Origin: Pseudomonas fulva 12-X
Lineage (GTDB): Bacteria; Pseudomonadota; Gammaproteobacteria; Pseudomonadales; Pseudomonadaceae
NCBI RefSeq assembly: GCF_000213805.1
Contig: NC_015556.1
Coordinates: forward strand, 434,001-498,000
Length of the DNA stretch: 64,000 bases
Direction of reading: 5' to 3'
Made by a program: the position numbers and the translations under genes. Positions 8,096 through 16,680 of the stretch are shown one piece after another. The notes beneath the pieces were generated by a model. That model ran no database searches. It saw only the letters and a list, made by a program, of their open reading frames with translations, and was not told where the DNA came from. Each line of letters opens with the position of its first letter. Position 1 is the first letter of the stretch.

Positions 8096-9490
8096 TTAGC
8101 GGCTGGCCAGCAGTTCACGGCCGCGCAGCACTGCTGCGCGCACCTGATTCGGTGCAGTGCCGCCAATATGGTTACGAGCATTCACCGAGCCTTCCAGAGT
8201 CAGCACGGCGAACACGTCCTGCTCGATCTGGTCGCTGAACTGGCGCAGTTCGTCGAGGCTCATTTCGGCCAGGTCCTTGCCGCTGTCGACGCCGTACTTC
8301 ACGGCGTGGCCGACGATCTCGTGGCAGTCGCGGAACGGCAGGCCCTTGCGCACCAGGTAGTCGGCCAGGTCGGTGGCGGTGGAGAAACCGCGCAGCGCCG
8401 CTTCGCGCATGATGGCGTGCTTGGGTTTGATCGCCGGGATCATGTCGGCGAAGGCGCGCAACGAATCACGCAAGGTGTCGGCGGCGTCGAACAGCGGTTC
8501 CTTGTCTTCCTGGTTGTCCTTGTTGTAAGCCAGCGGCTGGCCTTTCATCAGGGTCAGCAGGCCGGTCAGGGCGCCGAACACGCGGCCGGTCTTGCCGCGT
8601 ACCAGCTCGGGTACGTCGGGATTCTTCTTCTGCGGCATGATCGAGGAGCCGGTGCAGAAACGATCCGGCAGATCGATGAACTGAAACTGGGCGCTGGTCC
8701 ACAGCACCAGCTCTTCGGAGAAGCGCGACAGGTGCATCATCGCCAGGGACGCGGCGGCGCAGAATTCGATGGCGAAGTCGCGATCCGACACGCCGTCCAG
8801 AGAATTGCCGCCCACGGCGTCGAAGCCCAGCAGCTCGGCAGTGATCTCGCGCTGGATCGGGTAGGTGGTGCCGGCCAGCGCAGCGCTGCCCAGGGGCATG
8901 CGGTTGGTGCGCTTGCGGCAGTCGACCAGGCGCTCGTAGTCGCGCGAAAGCATTTCGAACCAGGCCAGCAGATGATGGCCGAAGGTTACCGGCTGGGCGG
9001 TTTGCAGGTGGGTGAAGCCGGGCATGATGGTCTCGGCTTCGCGCTCGGCCTGTTCCAGCAGGCCCTGCTGCAGGCGGGTGATTTCGGCCAGGATCAGGTC
9101 GATCTCGTCACGCAGCCACAGGCGGATGTCGGTGGCCACCTGATCGTTGCGCGAGCGGCCGGTGTGCAGCTTCTTGCCGGTCACGCCGATGCGGTCGGTC
9201 AGGCGCGCCTCGATGTTCATGTGCACGTCTTCCAGGTCGACGCGCCAGTCGAAGCTGCCGGCCTCGATCTCGCCCTGAATCTGCTTGAGGCCGTCGATGA
9301 TCGAGTCGCGCTCGGCGTCGCTCAGCACGCCGACCTTGGCCAGCATGGTGGCGTGGGCGATGGAGCCCATGATGTCGTGGCGATACAGGCGCTTGTCGAA
9401 TTCCACCGAAGCGGTGAAACGGGCGACGAAGGCGTCGACGGGCTCGCTGAAGCGGCCGCCCCAGGACTGATTGGTTTTTTCTTGGCTCAT
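8096..9490 (-). CDS. argH: Argininosuccinate lyase
   Basis: This 464-residue enzyme catalyses the last step of arginine synthesis, splitting argininosuccinate into arginine and fumarate; it works as a cytoplasmic homotetramer. The fumarase/aspartase superfamily signature [15 protein letters not shown] begins at residue 281 and carries the catalytic serine loop. TGRSRNDQ (110-117) and the catalytic-histidine segment THLQTAQP (about 160-167) are also present. The ATG at 9488-9490 gives the family N-terminus ([14 protein letters not shown]); the open frame upstream is not supported. The gene is divergent from algZ, the arrangement known in Pseudomonas, and an extended -10 element lies about 70 bases upstream. 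Confidence 0.96.
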   Translation of the reverse strand: MSQEKTNQSWGGRFSEPVDAFVARFTASVEFDKRLYRHDIMGSIAHATMLAKVGVLSDAERDSIIDGLKQIQGEIEAGSFDWRVDLEDVHMNIEARLTDRIGVTGKKLHTGRSRNDQVATDIRLWLRDEIDLILAEITRLQQGLLEQAEREAETIMPGFTHLQTAQPVTFGHHLLAWFEMLSRDYERLVDCRKRTNRMPLGSAALAGTTYPIQREITAELLGFDAVGGNSLDGVSDRDFAIEFCAAASLAMMHLSRFSEELVLWTSAQFQFIDLPDRFCTGSSIMPQKKNPDVPELVRGKTGRVFGALTGLLTLMKGQPLAYNKDNQEDKEPLFDAADTLRDSLRAFADMIPAIKPKHAIMREAALRGFSTATDLADYLVRKGLPFRDCHEIVGHAVKYGVDSGKDLAEMSLDELRQFSDQIEQDVFAVLTLEGSVNARNHIGGTAPNQVRAAVLRGRELLASR

Positions 9491-9558
9491 GAATGTGGCT
9501 CGGCTGTAGACGTGTTCGGACGGATCAAGGCTGCCCGTCATGGCGGAAAAGTGTGCCG

Positions 9559-9567
9559 ATGATAACA
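9559..9567 (-). promoter_or_regulatory. Candidate extended -10 promoter for argH
   Basis: On the minus strand this reads TGTTATCAT, an extended -10 element (TGn + TATCAT), which would start transcription about 60 bases before the argH ATG. No good -35 match is visible. The same 9-mer occurs upstream of hemC. The rest of the 219-base argH/algZ intergenic region shows no clear operator. Confidence 0.4.
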
Positions 9568-9709
9568 GACCCGGCAGCGGGCGCAGTGGCCGCTTCGAGT
9601 GTCGTCTGGGTCACAGTTTCGCCCCCTGACAAGGCGTTTACGCGGCTTATTTCGCCTGCCTGCCACGGGCTCTCTTGCCGGTTGCGCAGTGCACGTCGAA
9701 ACTGCCGAG

Positions 9710-10786
9710 ATGAACGACACACGCAAGACCTCGACCCCCAAGGCGCCGAACGATTTCTTCGTGCCCGAACTGTGCCAGCCCGAAGCGCTGCTCAGCACCG
9801 TGCTGCTCGCCGAACTGCTGGTGCTGGTACTGGTGCTAGCCGAGCCGATGTTGCCCGGTTTCGACTGGGTGCGCCTGGCGCTGACCTCGCTGTTCGTACA
9901 GTGGATCGTGCTTCTGTCCTCGGCATTGTTGTGCCGGTTGCGCCCGCTGCTCGCCAGGCTGCCAGCGATGTGGGCGGGGGCGGCCTGCTGTGCATTGGTG
10001 GTGGGGCTCACGCTGGGCTGCACGGCGGTCGCCGACTATTACGATCTTGGCGGGCCGCTGCCCCATGAGGGCGAGGTCAACCTGTACCTTCGTCATGCAC
10101 TGATCAGCCTGATCATGTCGGCGTTGCTACTGCGTTATTTCTACCTGCAGAGCCAGTGGCGGCGTCAGGAGCAGGCCGAGCTGCGCGCGCGCATCGAGTC
10201 GCTGCAGGCGCGCATCCGCCCGCACTTCCTGTTCAACAGTTTGAACAGCATCGCGAGCCTGGTTGTCACAGATTCTGCCAGGGCGGAACAGGCGGTGCTG
10301 GATCTATCCGACCTGTTCCGGGCAAGCCTGGCCAAGCCCGGAAGCCTCGTCAGTTGGAGCGAGGAACTGGAACTGGCACGGCGGTACCTGTCGATCGAGC
10401 AATACCGGCTTGGCGAGCGGCTACAGTTGCAGTGGGACGTCGATGACGTGCCCGCCGACCTGCCGATTCCCCAGCTGACTCTGCAGCCGCTGCTGGAGAA
10501 CGCTCTGATCTACGGTATCCAGCCACGTATCGAGGGGGGACTGGTGCAGATATCAGCCACATACACCGATGGGATTTTCCATCTCAGCGTCTGCAATCCC
10601 TATGAGGAGGGCAGCGCGCCCATGGCTTCGCGCGGTACGCACCAGGCACTGGCCAACATCGATGCGCGGCTTGCGGCACTTTTCGGTTCGCAGGCCAATC
10701 TGAGTGTGGAGCGCCGCGATGGCCTTCACTACACCCGTCTACGCTACCCATGTGCAAGACCCATGCAGGAAGCCAGATCATTATGA
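9710..10786 (+). CDS. algZ: AlgZ (FimS), LytS-type sensor histidine kinase
   Basis: A 358-residue inner-membrane sensor partner of AlgR, controlling alginate, twitching motility and virulence genes in Pseudomonas. The N-terminal half has four hydrophobic segments (about residues 26-48, 54-76, 85-107 and 127-147). The HisKA_7TM/LytS-type kinase half begins near 150, with the phospho-acceptor His172 in IRPHFLFNSLNSIASL and an N-box Asn264 in LQPLLENALIYGI. As in known AlgZ, the glycine-rich ATP-lid boxes are poorly recognisable. The ATG at 9710 is chosen because it gives the family's 358-residue length. The stop overlaps the algR start (ATGA), implying translational coupling. Confidence 0.93.
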   Translation: MNDTRKTSTPKAPNDFFVPELCQPEALLSTVLLAELLVLVLVLAEPMLPGFDWVRLALTSLFVQWIVLLSSALLCRLRPLLARLPAMWAGAACCALVVGLTLGCTAVADYYDLGGPLPHEGEVNLYLRHALISLIMSALLLRYFYLQSQWRRQEQAELRARIESLQARIRPHFLFNSLNSIASLVVTDSARAEQAVLDLSDLFRASLAKPGSLVSWSEELELARRYLSIEQYRLGERLQLQWDVDDVPADLPIPQLTLQPLLENALIYGIQPRIEGGLVQISATYTDGIFHLSVCNPYEEGSAPMASRGTHQALANIDARLAALFGSQANLSVERRDGLHYTRLRYPCARPMQEARSL

Positions 10787-11529
10787 ATGTCTTGATCGTT
10801 GATGACGAACCCCTTGCCCGTGAGCGCCTGAGCCGAATGGTGGCCGCGCTGGACGGCTATCGTGTGGTCGAGCCCTCTGCGAGCAATGGCGAAGAGGCAT
10901 TGGCCCTCGTGGAGAGCCTCAAGCCCGACGTAGTGCTGCTCGACATCCGCATGCCGGGCCTCGATGGTCTGCAGGCCGCTGCCAAGCTCTGCGAGCGCGA
11001 GGCGCCGCCAGCGGTGATCTTCTGCACCGCCCATGATGAATTCGCGGTGGAGGCCTTTCAGGTCAGCGCCGTGGGCTATCTGGTCAAGCCCGTGCGCCCC
11101 GAGCATCTCGAGGACGCGCTGAAAAAAGCCGAGCGCCTCAACCGTGTGCAACTGGCCGCGCTCACCCGCCCGGCGGCGGAAAGCGGCGTCGGCCCACGCA
11201 GCCACATCAGCGCGCGGACCCGCAAGGGCATCGAGCTGATCCCGCTGGACGACGTGATCTATTTCATCGCCGACCACAAGTACGTGACCCTGCGCCACGA
11301 CGGTGGCGAGGTGTTGCTAGATGAGCCGCTCAAGGCCCTCGAAGACGAATTCGGCGACCGTTTCGTGCGTATCCACCGCAACGCTCTGGTGGCGCGCGAG
11401 CGCATCGAGCGGCTGCAGCGAACCCCGCTGGGCCACTTCCAGCTGTATCTGAAGGGGCTCAATGGCGATGCGCTGGTGGTCAGTCGTCGTCACGTCGCGG
11501 GCGTGCGCAAGCTGATGAGCCAGATCTAG
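10783..11529 (+). CDS. algR: AlgR, LytTR-type response regulator
   Basis: A 248-residue DNA-binding response regulator. The receiver domain (about 1-120) starts MNVLIVDDEPLARERL and has the phosphorylation site Asp54 in VVLLDIRMPGLDG, with the conserved Thr/Lys region CTAHDEFAVEAF...YLVKPVRPEHL. The LytTR DNA-binding domain spans about 140-245 (LDDVIYFIADHKYVTLRH, GDRFVRIHRNALVARERI). Length and sequence match P. aeruginosa AlgR, which activates algD, the fimU-pil genes and others. The ATG at 10783 overlaps the algZ stop by four bases. HemC follows 100 bases downstream, the usual pseudomonad order. Confidence 0.96.
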   Translation: MNVLIVDDEPLARERLSRMVAALDGYRVVEPSASNGEEALALVESLKPDVVLLDIRMPGLDGLQAAAKLCEREAPPAVIFCTAHDEFAVEAFQVSAVGYLVKPVRPEHLEDALKKAERLNRVQLAALTRPAAESGVGPRSHISARTRKGIELIPLDDVIYFIADHKYVTLRHDGGEVLLDEPLKALEDEFGDRFVRIHRNALVARERIERLQRTPLGHFQLYLKGLNGDALVVSRRHVAGVRKLMSQI

Positions 11530-11590
11530 CTGAGTCGCGGGCAGTAGGGCGAAGGGTCGCAGCCGGCTTCGGGTCGGCGCCCCGTCAGCC

Positions 11591-11599
11591 TGTTATCAT
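11591..11599 (+). promoter_or_regulatory. Candidate extended -10 promoter for hemC
   Basis: TGTTATCAT (extended -10, TATCAT at 11594-11599) lies 30 bases before the hemC ATG, predicting a leader of roughly 25 bases. No clear -35 hexamer is visible 16-18 bases upstream. It could provide hem-operon transcription independent of algZR. Confidence 0.4.
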
Positions 11600-11629
11600 T
11601 CGCGGCAACTGGTTTTCTGGAACGTCCGC

Positions 11630-12568
11630 ATGACCCGCGAAATTCGCATCGCCACCCGCAAGAGTGCCCTGGCCCTGTGGCAGGCCGAACACGTCAAGGC
11701 CCGTCTCGAAGCGGCCCATCCCGGCCTCAAGGTAAGCCTGGTGCCGATGGTCAGCAAGGGCGACAAATTGCTCGACGCGCCGCTGGCCAAGATTGGTGGC
11801 AAGGGCTTGTTCGTCAAGGAACTGGAAACCGCGCTGCTGGAAGACCAGGCCGACATCGCCGTGCATTCGATGAAAGACGTGCCGATGGATTTCCCGGAAG
11901 GTCTAGGCCTGTTCTGCATCTGCGATCGGGAAGATCCGCGCGACGCCTTTGTCTCCAATACCTATGACAGCCTCGACGCGCTGCCGGCCGGTAGCGTGGT
12001 CGGCACCTCCAGTCTGCGTCGCCAGGCGCAACTGCTGGCGCGCCGCCCCGACCTGAAAATCCATTTCCTGCGCGGCAACGTCAACACTCGGCTGGCCAAG
12101 CTGGATGCCGGCGAGTACGACGCCATCATCCTGGCGGCTGCGGGGCTTATCCGTCTGGGGTTCGAAGACCGCATTCGCGCCTCGATCACCGTCGAGCACA
12201 GTCTGCCGGCCGGCGGCCAAGGCGCGGTGGGTATCGAATGCCGGGTCGGTGATGCCGAATTGCAGCAACTGCTGTCGCCGCTCAACCACACCGAAACGGC
12301 GCTACGCGTCACCGCCGAGCGTGCCATGAACAAGCGCCTCAACGGCGGCTGCCAGGTGCCCATCGCCTGCTATGCGATTCTCGAAGGCGAGCAATTGTGG
12401 CTGCGCGGCCTGGTCGGCGAGCCGGACGGCAGCCGCCTGCTGCGCGCCGAACAGCGCGGTTCGGCCGAGGATGCCGAGCGTCTGGGCATCGAGGTCGCCG
12501 AAGCGCTGCTCGCTCAGGGCGCGGGTGACATCCTCAAGGCTGTCTACGGTGAGGCGTCTGCCGAGTGA
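11630..12568 (+). CDS. hemC: Porphobilinogen deaminase (hydroxymethylbilane synthase)
   Basis: A 312-residue cytoplasmic enzyme that condenses four porphobilinogens into hydroxymethylbilane in haem and sirohaem synthesis. Domain 1 opens with [28 protein letters not shown] (about 78-85) carries the catalytic Asp83. [12 protein letters not shown] and LRGNVNTRL line the substrate channel. Cys241 in [13 protein letters not shown] is the dipyrromethane-cofactor attachment residue. The ATG at 11630 gives the family length. Its TGA overlaps the hemD GTG start (GTGA), so the two are translationally coupled. Confidence 0.96.
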   Translation: MTREIRIATRKSALALWQAEHVKARLEAAHPGLKVSLVPMVSKGDKLLDAPLAKIGGKGLFVKELETALLEDQADIAVHSMKDVPMDFPEGLGLFCICDREDPRDAFVSNTYDSLDALPAGSVVGTSSLRRQAQLLARRPDLKIHFLRGNVNTRLAKLDAGEYDAIILAAAGLIRLGFEDRIRASITVEHSLPAGGQGAVGIECRVGDAELQQLLSPLNHTETALRVTAERAMNKRLNGGCQVPIACYAILEGEQLWLRGLVGEPDGSRLLRAEQRGSAEDAERLGIEVAEALLAQGAGDILKAVYGEASAE

Positions 12569-13338
12569 GCGTCTGGCGCCTGTTGCTAACCCGCCCCGAG
12601 CAGGAGTGCCAGGCACTGGCCCAGGCGCTCGCCGGTGAAGGCATCCACGGCGCCTGCCTGCCCCTGCTGGGCATCGAGCAGCTGCCGGAAACGCCGCAGC
12701 AGGCCGCTACCATCTGCGACCTGCATCGCTACACCGCAGTGATCGTGGTGAGCAAACCCGCCGCCCGCTTTGGCCTTGAACTGCTCGATCGCTACTGGCC
12801 GCAGCCGCTGGCCGACCAGCCCTGGTTCAGCGTTGGTGCCGGCACCGGGCAGATCCTCGCTGATTACGGCCTGACGGTTTTCTGGCCGAAAAACGGCGAC
12901 GACAGCGAAGCGTTGCTGGAGCTACCCGAGCTGCAAGAACCCCTCAAGTCCGCGATGTTCCCGCGGGTGCTGATCATCCGCGGCGAGGATGGCCGTACCT
13001 TGCTTGCTGACAGCTTGCGGGCCCAGGGCGTCGAGGTGGACTATCTGCCGGTCTACCGCCGCGTGCTGCCCACCTACCCGGTCGGCACACTGCAGCGGCT
13101 GATACAGGTGGAACGCTTGAATGGGCTGGTGGTCAGCAGTGGGCAGGGTCTGACGCATCTGCAGCAACTGGCGGCGGATGACTGGCCCACGCTGGCGCAG
13201 CTACCCTTGTTCGTGCCCAGCCCGCGTGTCGCCGAGATGGCGCGCGAGCTTGGCGCGGTTGATGTTGTGGATTGCCGTGGTGCCGACACTGCGGCGTTGT
13301 TGGCGGCCTTGCGTGCGCAGGCTTCGCCCGACTCTTGA
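12565..13338 (+). CDS. hemD: Uroporphyrinogen-III synthase
   Basis: A 257-residue enzyme that cyclises hydroxymethylbilane with inversion of ring D to uroporphyrinogen III. The family is poorly conserved but recognisable by its [16 protein letters not shown] opening, [29 protein letters not shown] and [31 protein letters not shown]. The start is a GTG at 12565 overlapping the hemC stop by four bases, so expression depends on hemC translation. The downstream HemX-like gene begins 16 bases after the stop, consistent with a single hemCD-hemXY operon. Confidence 0.93.
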   Translation: MSVWRLLLTRPEQECQALAQALAGEGIHGACLPLLGIEQLPETPQQAATICDLHRYTAVIVVSKPAARFGLELLDRYWPQPLADQPWFSVGAGTGQILADYGLTVFWPKNGDDSEALLELPELQEPLKSAMFPRVLIIRGEDGRTLLADSLRAQGVEVDYLPVYRRVLPTYPVGTLQRLIQVERLNGLVVSSGQGLTHLQQLAADDWPTLAQLPLFVPSPRVAEMARELGAVDVVDCRGADTAALLAALRAQASPDS

Positions 13339-13354
13339 AGCAAAGGATGGATAC

Positions 13355-14491
13355 GTGAGCGAAGCGACTCCCCCGAAAGAGCAGGAACAGCCTGTGCTGA
13401 CCGCCCCCGAATCGTCCCCAGCCGCTGCCGAAGCCAAGCCTGCGGCGCGTGGCTCGGCCATTGCCGCCGTGGCCCTGTTGGTCGGCGCCATTGGTGTCGG
13501 CGTTGGCGGCTGGAGTGCCTGGCAACTGCGTGCGCTGCAGAGCGAAGCCCGGCAGCAGTCCAGCCAGCTCGAGCAGGCACGCAGCCAGGCCCAGGCACTG
13601 AACCAGCGCACTGAAAGCCTCGATGATCGTCTTCAGCAACTGCCCAGCGTGCAGGAGCTCGAAGAGCGTCGCCAATTGGTAGCGCAGCTGCAGGGCGATC
13701 AGCAATTGCTCAATCGCCGCCTGGAAACCGTACTGGGCGCCAGTCGGCAGGAGTGGCGCCTGGCCGAGGCCGAGCACCTGCTGCGCCTGGCCAGCCTGCG
13801 CCTGTCGGCGCTGCAGGACATCAACAGCGCGACGGCGCTGGTCCAGGCGGCCGACGAGATCCTTCGTGACCAGGACGACCCCGCCGCCTTCGCTGCGCGC
13901 GAGCAGCTGGCCAGGAGCCTGGAAGCGCTGCGCGCCACCGACAATCCGGATCGCACCGGTCTGTTCCTGCAGCTCGGCGCATTGCGCGAGCAGGCCGCGC
14001 AGCTCAACTCGCTCAATCCCAAGTTCGTCGCCGATGGTGGCGTGCTCGGCGAACTGGCCGCCGAAAGCGAGCCCGGCACCTGGTGGGGCCAGGCTCTGCA
14101 CAAGCTCTCGCAGTATTTCCGTCTCGACTTCAACGCTGACCAGAACGTGCGTCCGCTGCTCGCCGGGCAAAGCCTGACGCAAGTGCGCCTGGCTTTGAGC
14201 CTGGCCCTAGAGCAGGCCCAGTGGGCCGCGCTGCATGGGCAGACCCAGGTTTACCGGCAGGCGCTGCAACAGGCCGCGGACGTGCTGGACGCCAACTTCA
14301 ACCGCGACAACCCGGACAGCCGGGCCCTGCGCGCGCGCGTCGGCGAGCTGGTCGAGCGGCCCATCGAGGTCAAGGCGCCGGAGCTCAGTGACTCACTCAA
14401 CGCGGTACAGGCCTATATCGAACACAAGCAGTCGGCGCGTGAGCGCCTCAAGGATGCGCCGGGCGAGGACAGCGCGGAGGAGCGCCCATGA
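13355..14491 (+). CDS. hemX: HemX-like inner-membrane protein
   Basis: A 378-residue bitopic membrane protein annotated in this position as HemX or 'uroporphyrinogen-III C-methyltransferase'; it has none of the methyltransferase motifs, so the enzymatic name should not be trusted. It has an Ala/Pro/Glu-rich cytoplasmic N-terminus, one membrane helix (about residues 33-53), then a long coiled coil (about 58-125, rich in Gln, Glu, Leu and Arg) and a helical periplasmic domain containing EWRLAEAEHLLRLASLRL and WWGQALHKLSQYFRL. The start is GTG at 13355 with AAGGA upstream. Its stop overlaps the hemY ATG. Its role in haem synthesis is unproven. Confidence 0.85.
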   Translation: MSEATPPKEQEQPVLTAPESSPAAAEAKPAARGSAIAAVALLVGAIGVGVGGWSAWQLRALQSEARQQSSQLEQARSQAQALNQRTESLDDRLQQLPSVQELEERRQLVAQLQGDQQLLNRRLETVLGASRQEWRLAEAEHLLRLASLRLSALQDINSATALVQAADEILRDQDDPAAFAAREQLARSLEALRATDNPDRTGLFLQLGALREQAAQLNSLNPKFVADGGVLGELAAESEPGTWWGQALHKLSQYFRLDFNADQNVRPLLAGQSLTQVRLALSLALEQAQWAALHGQTQVYRQALQQAADVLDANFNRDNPDSRALRARVGELVERPIEVKAPELSDSLNAVQAYIEHKQSARERLKDAPGEDSAEERP

Positions 14492-15765
14492 AGCGCGTTT
14501 ATCTGCTGCTGCTCACCGTGCTGGTGATCGGCGCTCTGGCGCTGCTGGGCCTGGCCATCTCCGAGCATCAGGGCTATGTGCTGTTCGCCTACAAGGGCTT
14601 TCGCTACGAGTCGACGCTGTGGGCCTTCGTACTGCTGCTCGTCGCGGTCGTGCTGGCGCTGTGGTTGCTGCGCGTGCTGATTCGCGCGCTGCTGGTCTCG
14701 GTCGGGCTGATCAACCCCTGGTCGCGGCTGCACCGCGAGCGCCGGGTGCGTAGCGCTTCCGAGCATGGCTTCCAAGAGCTGATCGAAGGGCGCTGGAGCA
14801 AGGCGCAGACGCACCTGAGCCGCATCGCACGCAACGAGCCGCGCCCGTTGATCCATTACCTGGGCGCCGCCCGTGCTGCCCATAACCTCGAGCATTACGA
14901 GGAAAGCGACGCTCTGCTGGAAGAAGCCCTGCAGCGTCAGCCCAATGCCGAGCTGGCTATCGCTCTGACCCACGCCGAACTGCAACTGGCGCGTGGTGAG
15001 GTCGACAGCGCCCAAGAGACGCTGTTGGTGATGCACGAGCGCCATCCGCACAACCCGCAGGTGCTGCGTCAGCTGCAGGAGCTCTACGCGACCCGTGGCG
15101 ACTGGCAGGCGGTGCTCAAATTGCTGCCGGTGCTGCGCAAGGAAAAGGCCATGGCGCCGGCCGAGCTGATGGCGCTGGAGCGGCGCGCCTGGCGTGAATA
15201 CCTGCTGGCGCTGGAGTTCGATGATGCCGGCGACGGTGCGCTGCCGTCCCTCGCCCAGGCCTGGGAACGTCTGTCGCCAAACCTGCGCGGCGAGCCCGAA
15301 TTGCTGGCGGTGTATGCCGACCGTTTGCGTGCGCTCGGCGCCGAGCCGGGCGCCGAGGAGCTGCTGCACAAGGCGCTCAATCGTGAATACGACAGCCGCC
15401 TGGCGCGGCTCTACGGCTTGCTGCGTGGCCGCGATTCGGCCAGGCAGCTGCAGGCCGCCGAGGGCTGGCTCAAGCAGCATCCGGACGATGCCGGTCTGCT
15501 GCTCACTCTGGGCCGGCTGAGCCTGCACAACCAGCTGTGGGGAAAGGCTCGCGATTACTTCGAAACCAGCCTGCGCCTGGAGCGGCACCCGGAAACCTGT
15601 GCCGAGCTGGCGCGCCTGCTCGCCCAGCTGGGAGAGGTGGAACGCAGTAACCGCTTGTTTCAGGAAGGCCTGGGCCTGCTCGACCGACGTCTGAGTGGTC
15701 AGGCGGTGGGCGTGCCGCCGGTAACCACCGCCGTTGAGCCGCAGCCCACGTCCGGTCGCGGCTAA
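14488..15765 (+). CDS. hemY: HemY, TPR-containing inner-membrane protein
   Basis: A 425-residue protein with the HemY_N region: two membrane helices (about residues 4-24 and 43-66) separated by SEHQGYVLFAYKGFRYESTLW, followed by a cytoplasmic array of TPR-like helical repeats (from about 90, e.g. KAQTHLSRIARNEPRPLIHYLGAARAAHNL and AEGWLKQHPDDAGLLLTLGRLS). It is not the oxygen-dependent protoporphyrinogen oxidase also called HemY in Gram-positives. It probably scaffolds membrane-associated haem-pathway enzymes; that is inference. It overlaps the hemX-like gene by four bases and ends the hem operon. Confidence 0.9.
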   Translation: MKRVYLLLLTVLVIGALALLGLAISEHQGYVLFAYKGFRYESTLWAFVLLLVAVVLALWLLRVLIRALLVSVGLINPWSRLHRERRVRSASEHGFQELIEGRWSKAQTHLSRIARNEPRPLIHYLGAARAAHNLEHYEESDALLEEALQRQPNAELAIALTHAELQLARGEVDSAQETLLVMHERHPHNPQVLRQLQELYATRGDWQAVLKLLPVLRKEKAMAPAELMALERRAWREYLLALEFDDAGDGALPSLAQAWERLSPNLRGEPELLAVYADRLRALGAEPGAEELLHKALNREYDSRLARLYGLLRGRDSARQLQAAEGWLKQHPDDAGLLLTLGRLSLHNQLWGKARDYFETSLRLERHPETCAELARLLAQLGEVERSNRLFQEGLGLLDRRLSGQAVGVPPVTTAVEPQPTSGRG

Positions 15766-16079
15766 GCGGCTCTTGCCGGCGCCGGCCCCTTGGTCGGCGC
15801 CGCCTGCGCGGCGGCTTGTAGGACACCGATAGCAGGCATAACCTGAGACGAAATGAGTGGTCGACTGCAGTTCGAATCATGCTAGTGTCCGGACTCGGCT
15901 GCACGTTCAGGGATCGACTCGTGGTGCGTTGCCGTCTTTGCCTGCCTTGTTCGGCATCGACTTTCGGCCAGTGGGAAATGGCCCGGTGACCAGCCAACTT
16001 CCGATTCGTGGCGAAGACAGGTTGAACGATGTTCTGAGCCCCGATGCCTACAGGACTTACTCAAAGGGAGCGGATCACC
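15766..16079. other. Intergenic region between hemY and algQ (314 bp), no gene seen
   Basis: A GC-rich hairpin just after hemY (GGCGCCG at 15778-15784 pairing with CGGCGCC at 15795-15801) has no T-run and is at best a weak terminator. An extended -10-like TGCTAGTGT lies near 15880, and an 8-bp palindrome GTCCGGAC follows it. Short open frames exist but lack ribosome-binding sites and convincing composition. P. aeruginosa, as I recall it, carries dsbH here; no trace of a thioredoxin motif is visible. Confidence 0.5.
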
Positions 16080-16541
16080 ATGCTCGAAAGTTGCCAGAAT
16101 GCGCAGGAGCGGTGGGGTGGTGTACACCTGATGATCGACCGTTGGCTGCAGGAACGTGCCGAACTGATCAAGGCCTATGCCGCCATCGACGACGTCAGTG
16201 ACAAGGTGGTGATGCAGCGGTTCTGCGAATACCTCGTCGATTACGTGTCCGCCGGACATTTCGAGGTCTACCAGCAGCTCACCGAAGAAGCCCGGGCGTT
16301 TGGTGATCAGCGTGGCCTGGAGCTGGCCAAGCAGATCTATCCGCGTATCGAGGTGATCACCGAAGCGGCCCTGGCCTTTAACGACCGTTGCGACGAAGGT
16401 GATTGCGGCGATCCCGATGCGGTGAGCCTGGAGCTCAAACGCCTCGGCAAGATGCTGCACGAGCGCTTCGAACTCGAAGACTGCCTGATCGAAGTGCTGC
16501 ATACCGCCCACAAGCAGCAGGCGACCGCCGCTGCCGTATGA
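16080..16541 (+). CDS. algQ: AlgQ, Rsd-family anti-sigma-70 regulator
   Basis: A 153-residue Rsd/AlgQ-family protein (P. aeruginosa AlgQ is about 160). Such proteins bind region 4 of sigma-70, redirecting RNA polymerase to alternative sigma factors; in Pseudomonas AlgQ affects alginate, pyoverdine and nucleoside diphosphate kinase levels. Recognisable segments are [29 protein letters not shown] (N-terminal helices) and [16 protein letters not shown] in the middle. The ATG at 16080 has GGGAG upstream; an earlier in-frame ATG at 16044 would add 12 residues unlike the family. It is followed by a terminator and then algP, as in other pseudomonads. Confidence 0.93.
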   Translation: MLESCQNAQERWGGVHLMIDRWLQERAELIKAYAAIDDVSDKVVMQRFCEYLVDYVSAGHFEVYQQLTEEARAFGDQRGLELAKQIYPRIEVITEAALAFNDRCDEGDCGDPDAVSLELKRLGKMLHERFELEDCLIEVLHTAHKQQATAAAV

Positions 16542-16545
16542 GCCA

Positions 16546-16577
16546 CGAGGCCGCGATCATTCGCGGCCTCGTCGTTT
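16546..16577 (+). terminator. Rho-independent terminator of algQ
   Basis: A perfect 11-bp stem (CGAGGCCGCGA at 16546-16556, loop TCAT, TCGCGGCCTCG at 16561-16571) is followed by TCGTTT, starting 5 bases after the algQ stop codon. Confidence 0.75.
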
Positions 16578-16680
16578 CTGGCTTTCGCCTGCCGTGTGCA
16601 GGTGCTTGCAAAGCGCAGCGGGCGGGCGCAAATTTCACCCCACCTAAGTATGGCTTTACCCATCCGCCTGGAGGCGCGTC

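Noticed and set aside
13355..14491. Calling the HemX-like gene a uroporphyrinogen-III methyltransferase
   Set aside because: No SAM-binding or methyltransferase motifs are present, only a membrane helix, coiled coil and helical domain.
15857..16201. 114-codon frame across the hemY-algQ gap
   Set aside because: It overlaps algQ in another frame, lacks a ribosome-binding site, and its composition is not protein-like.
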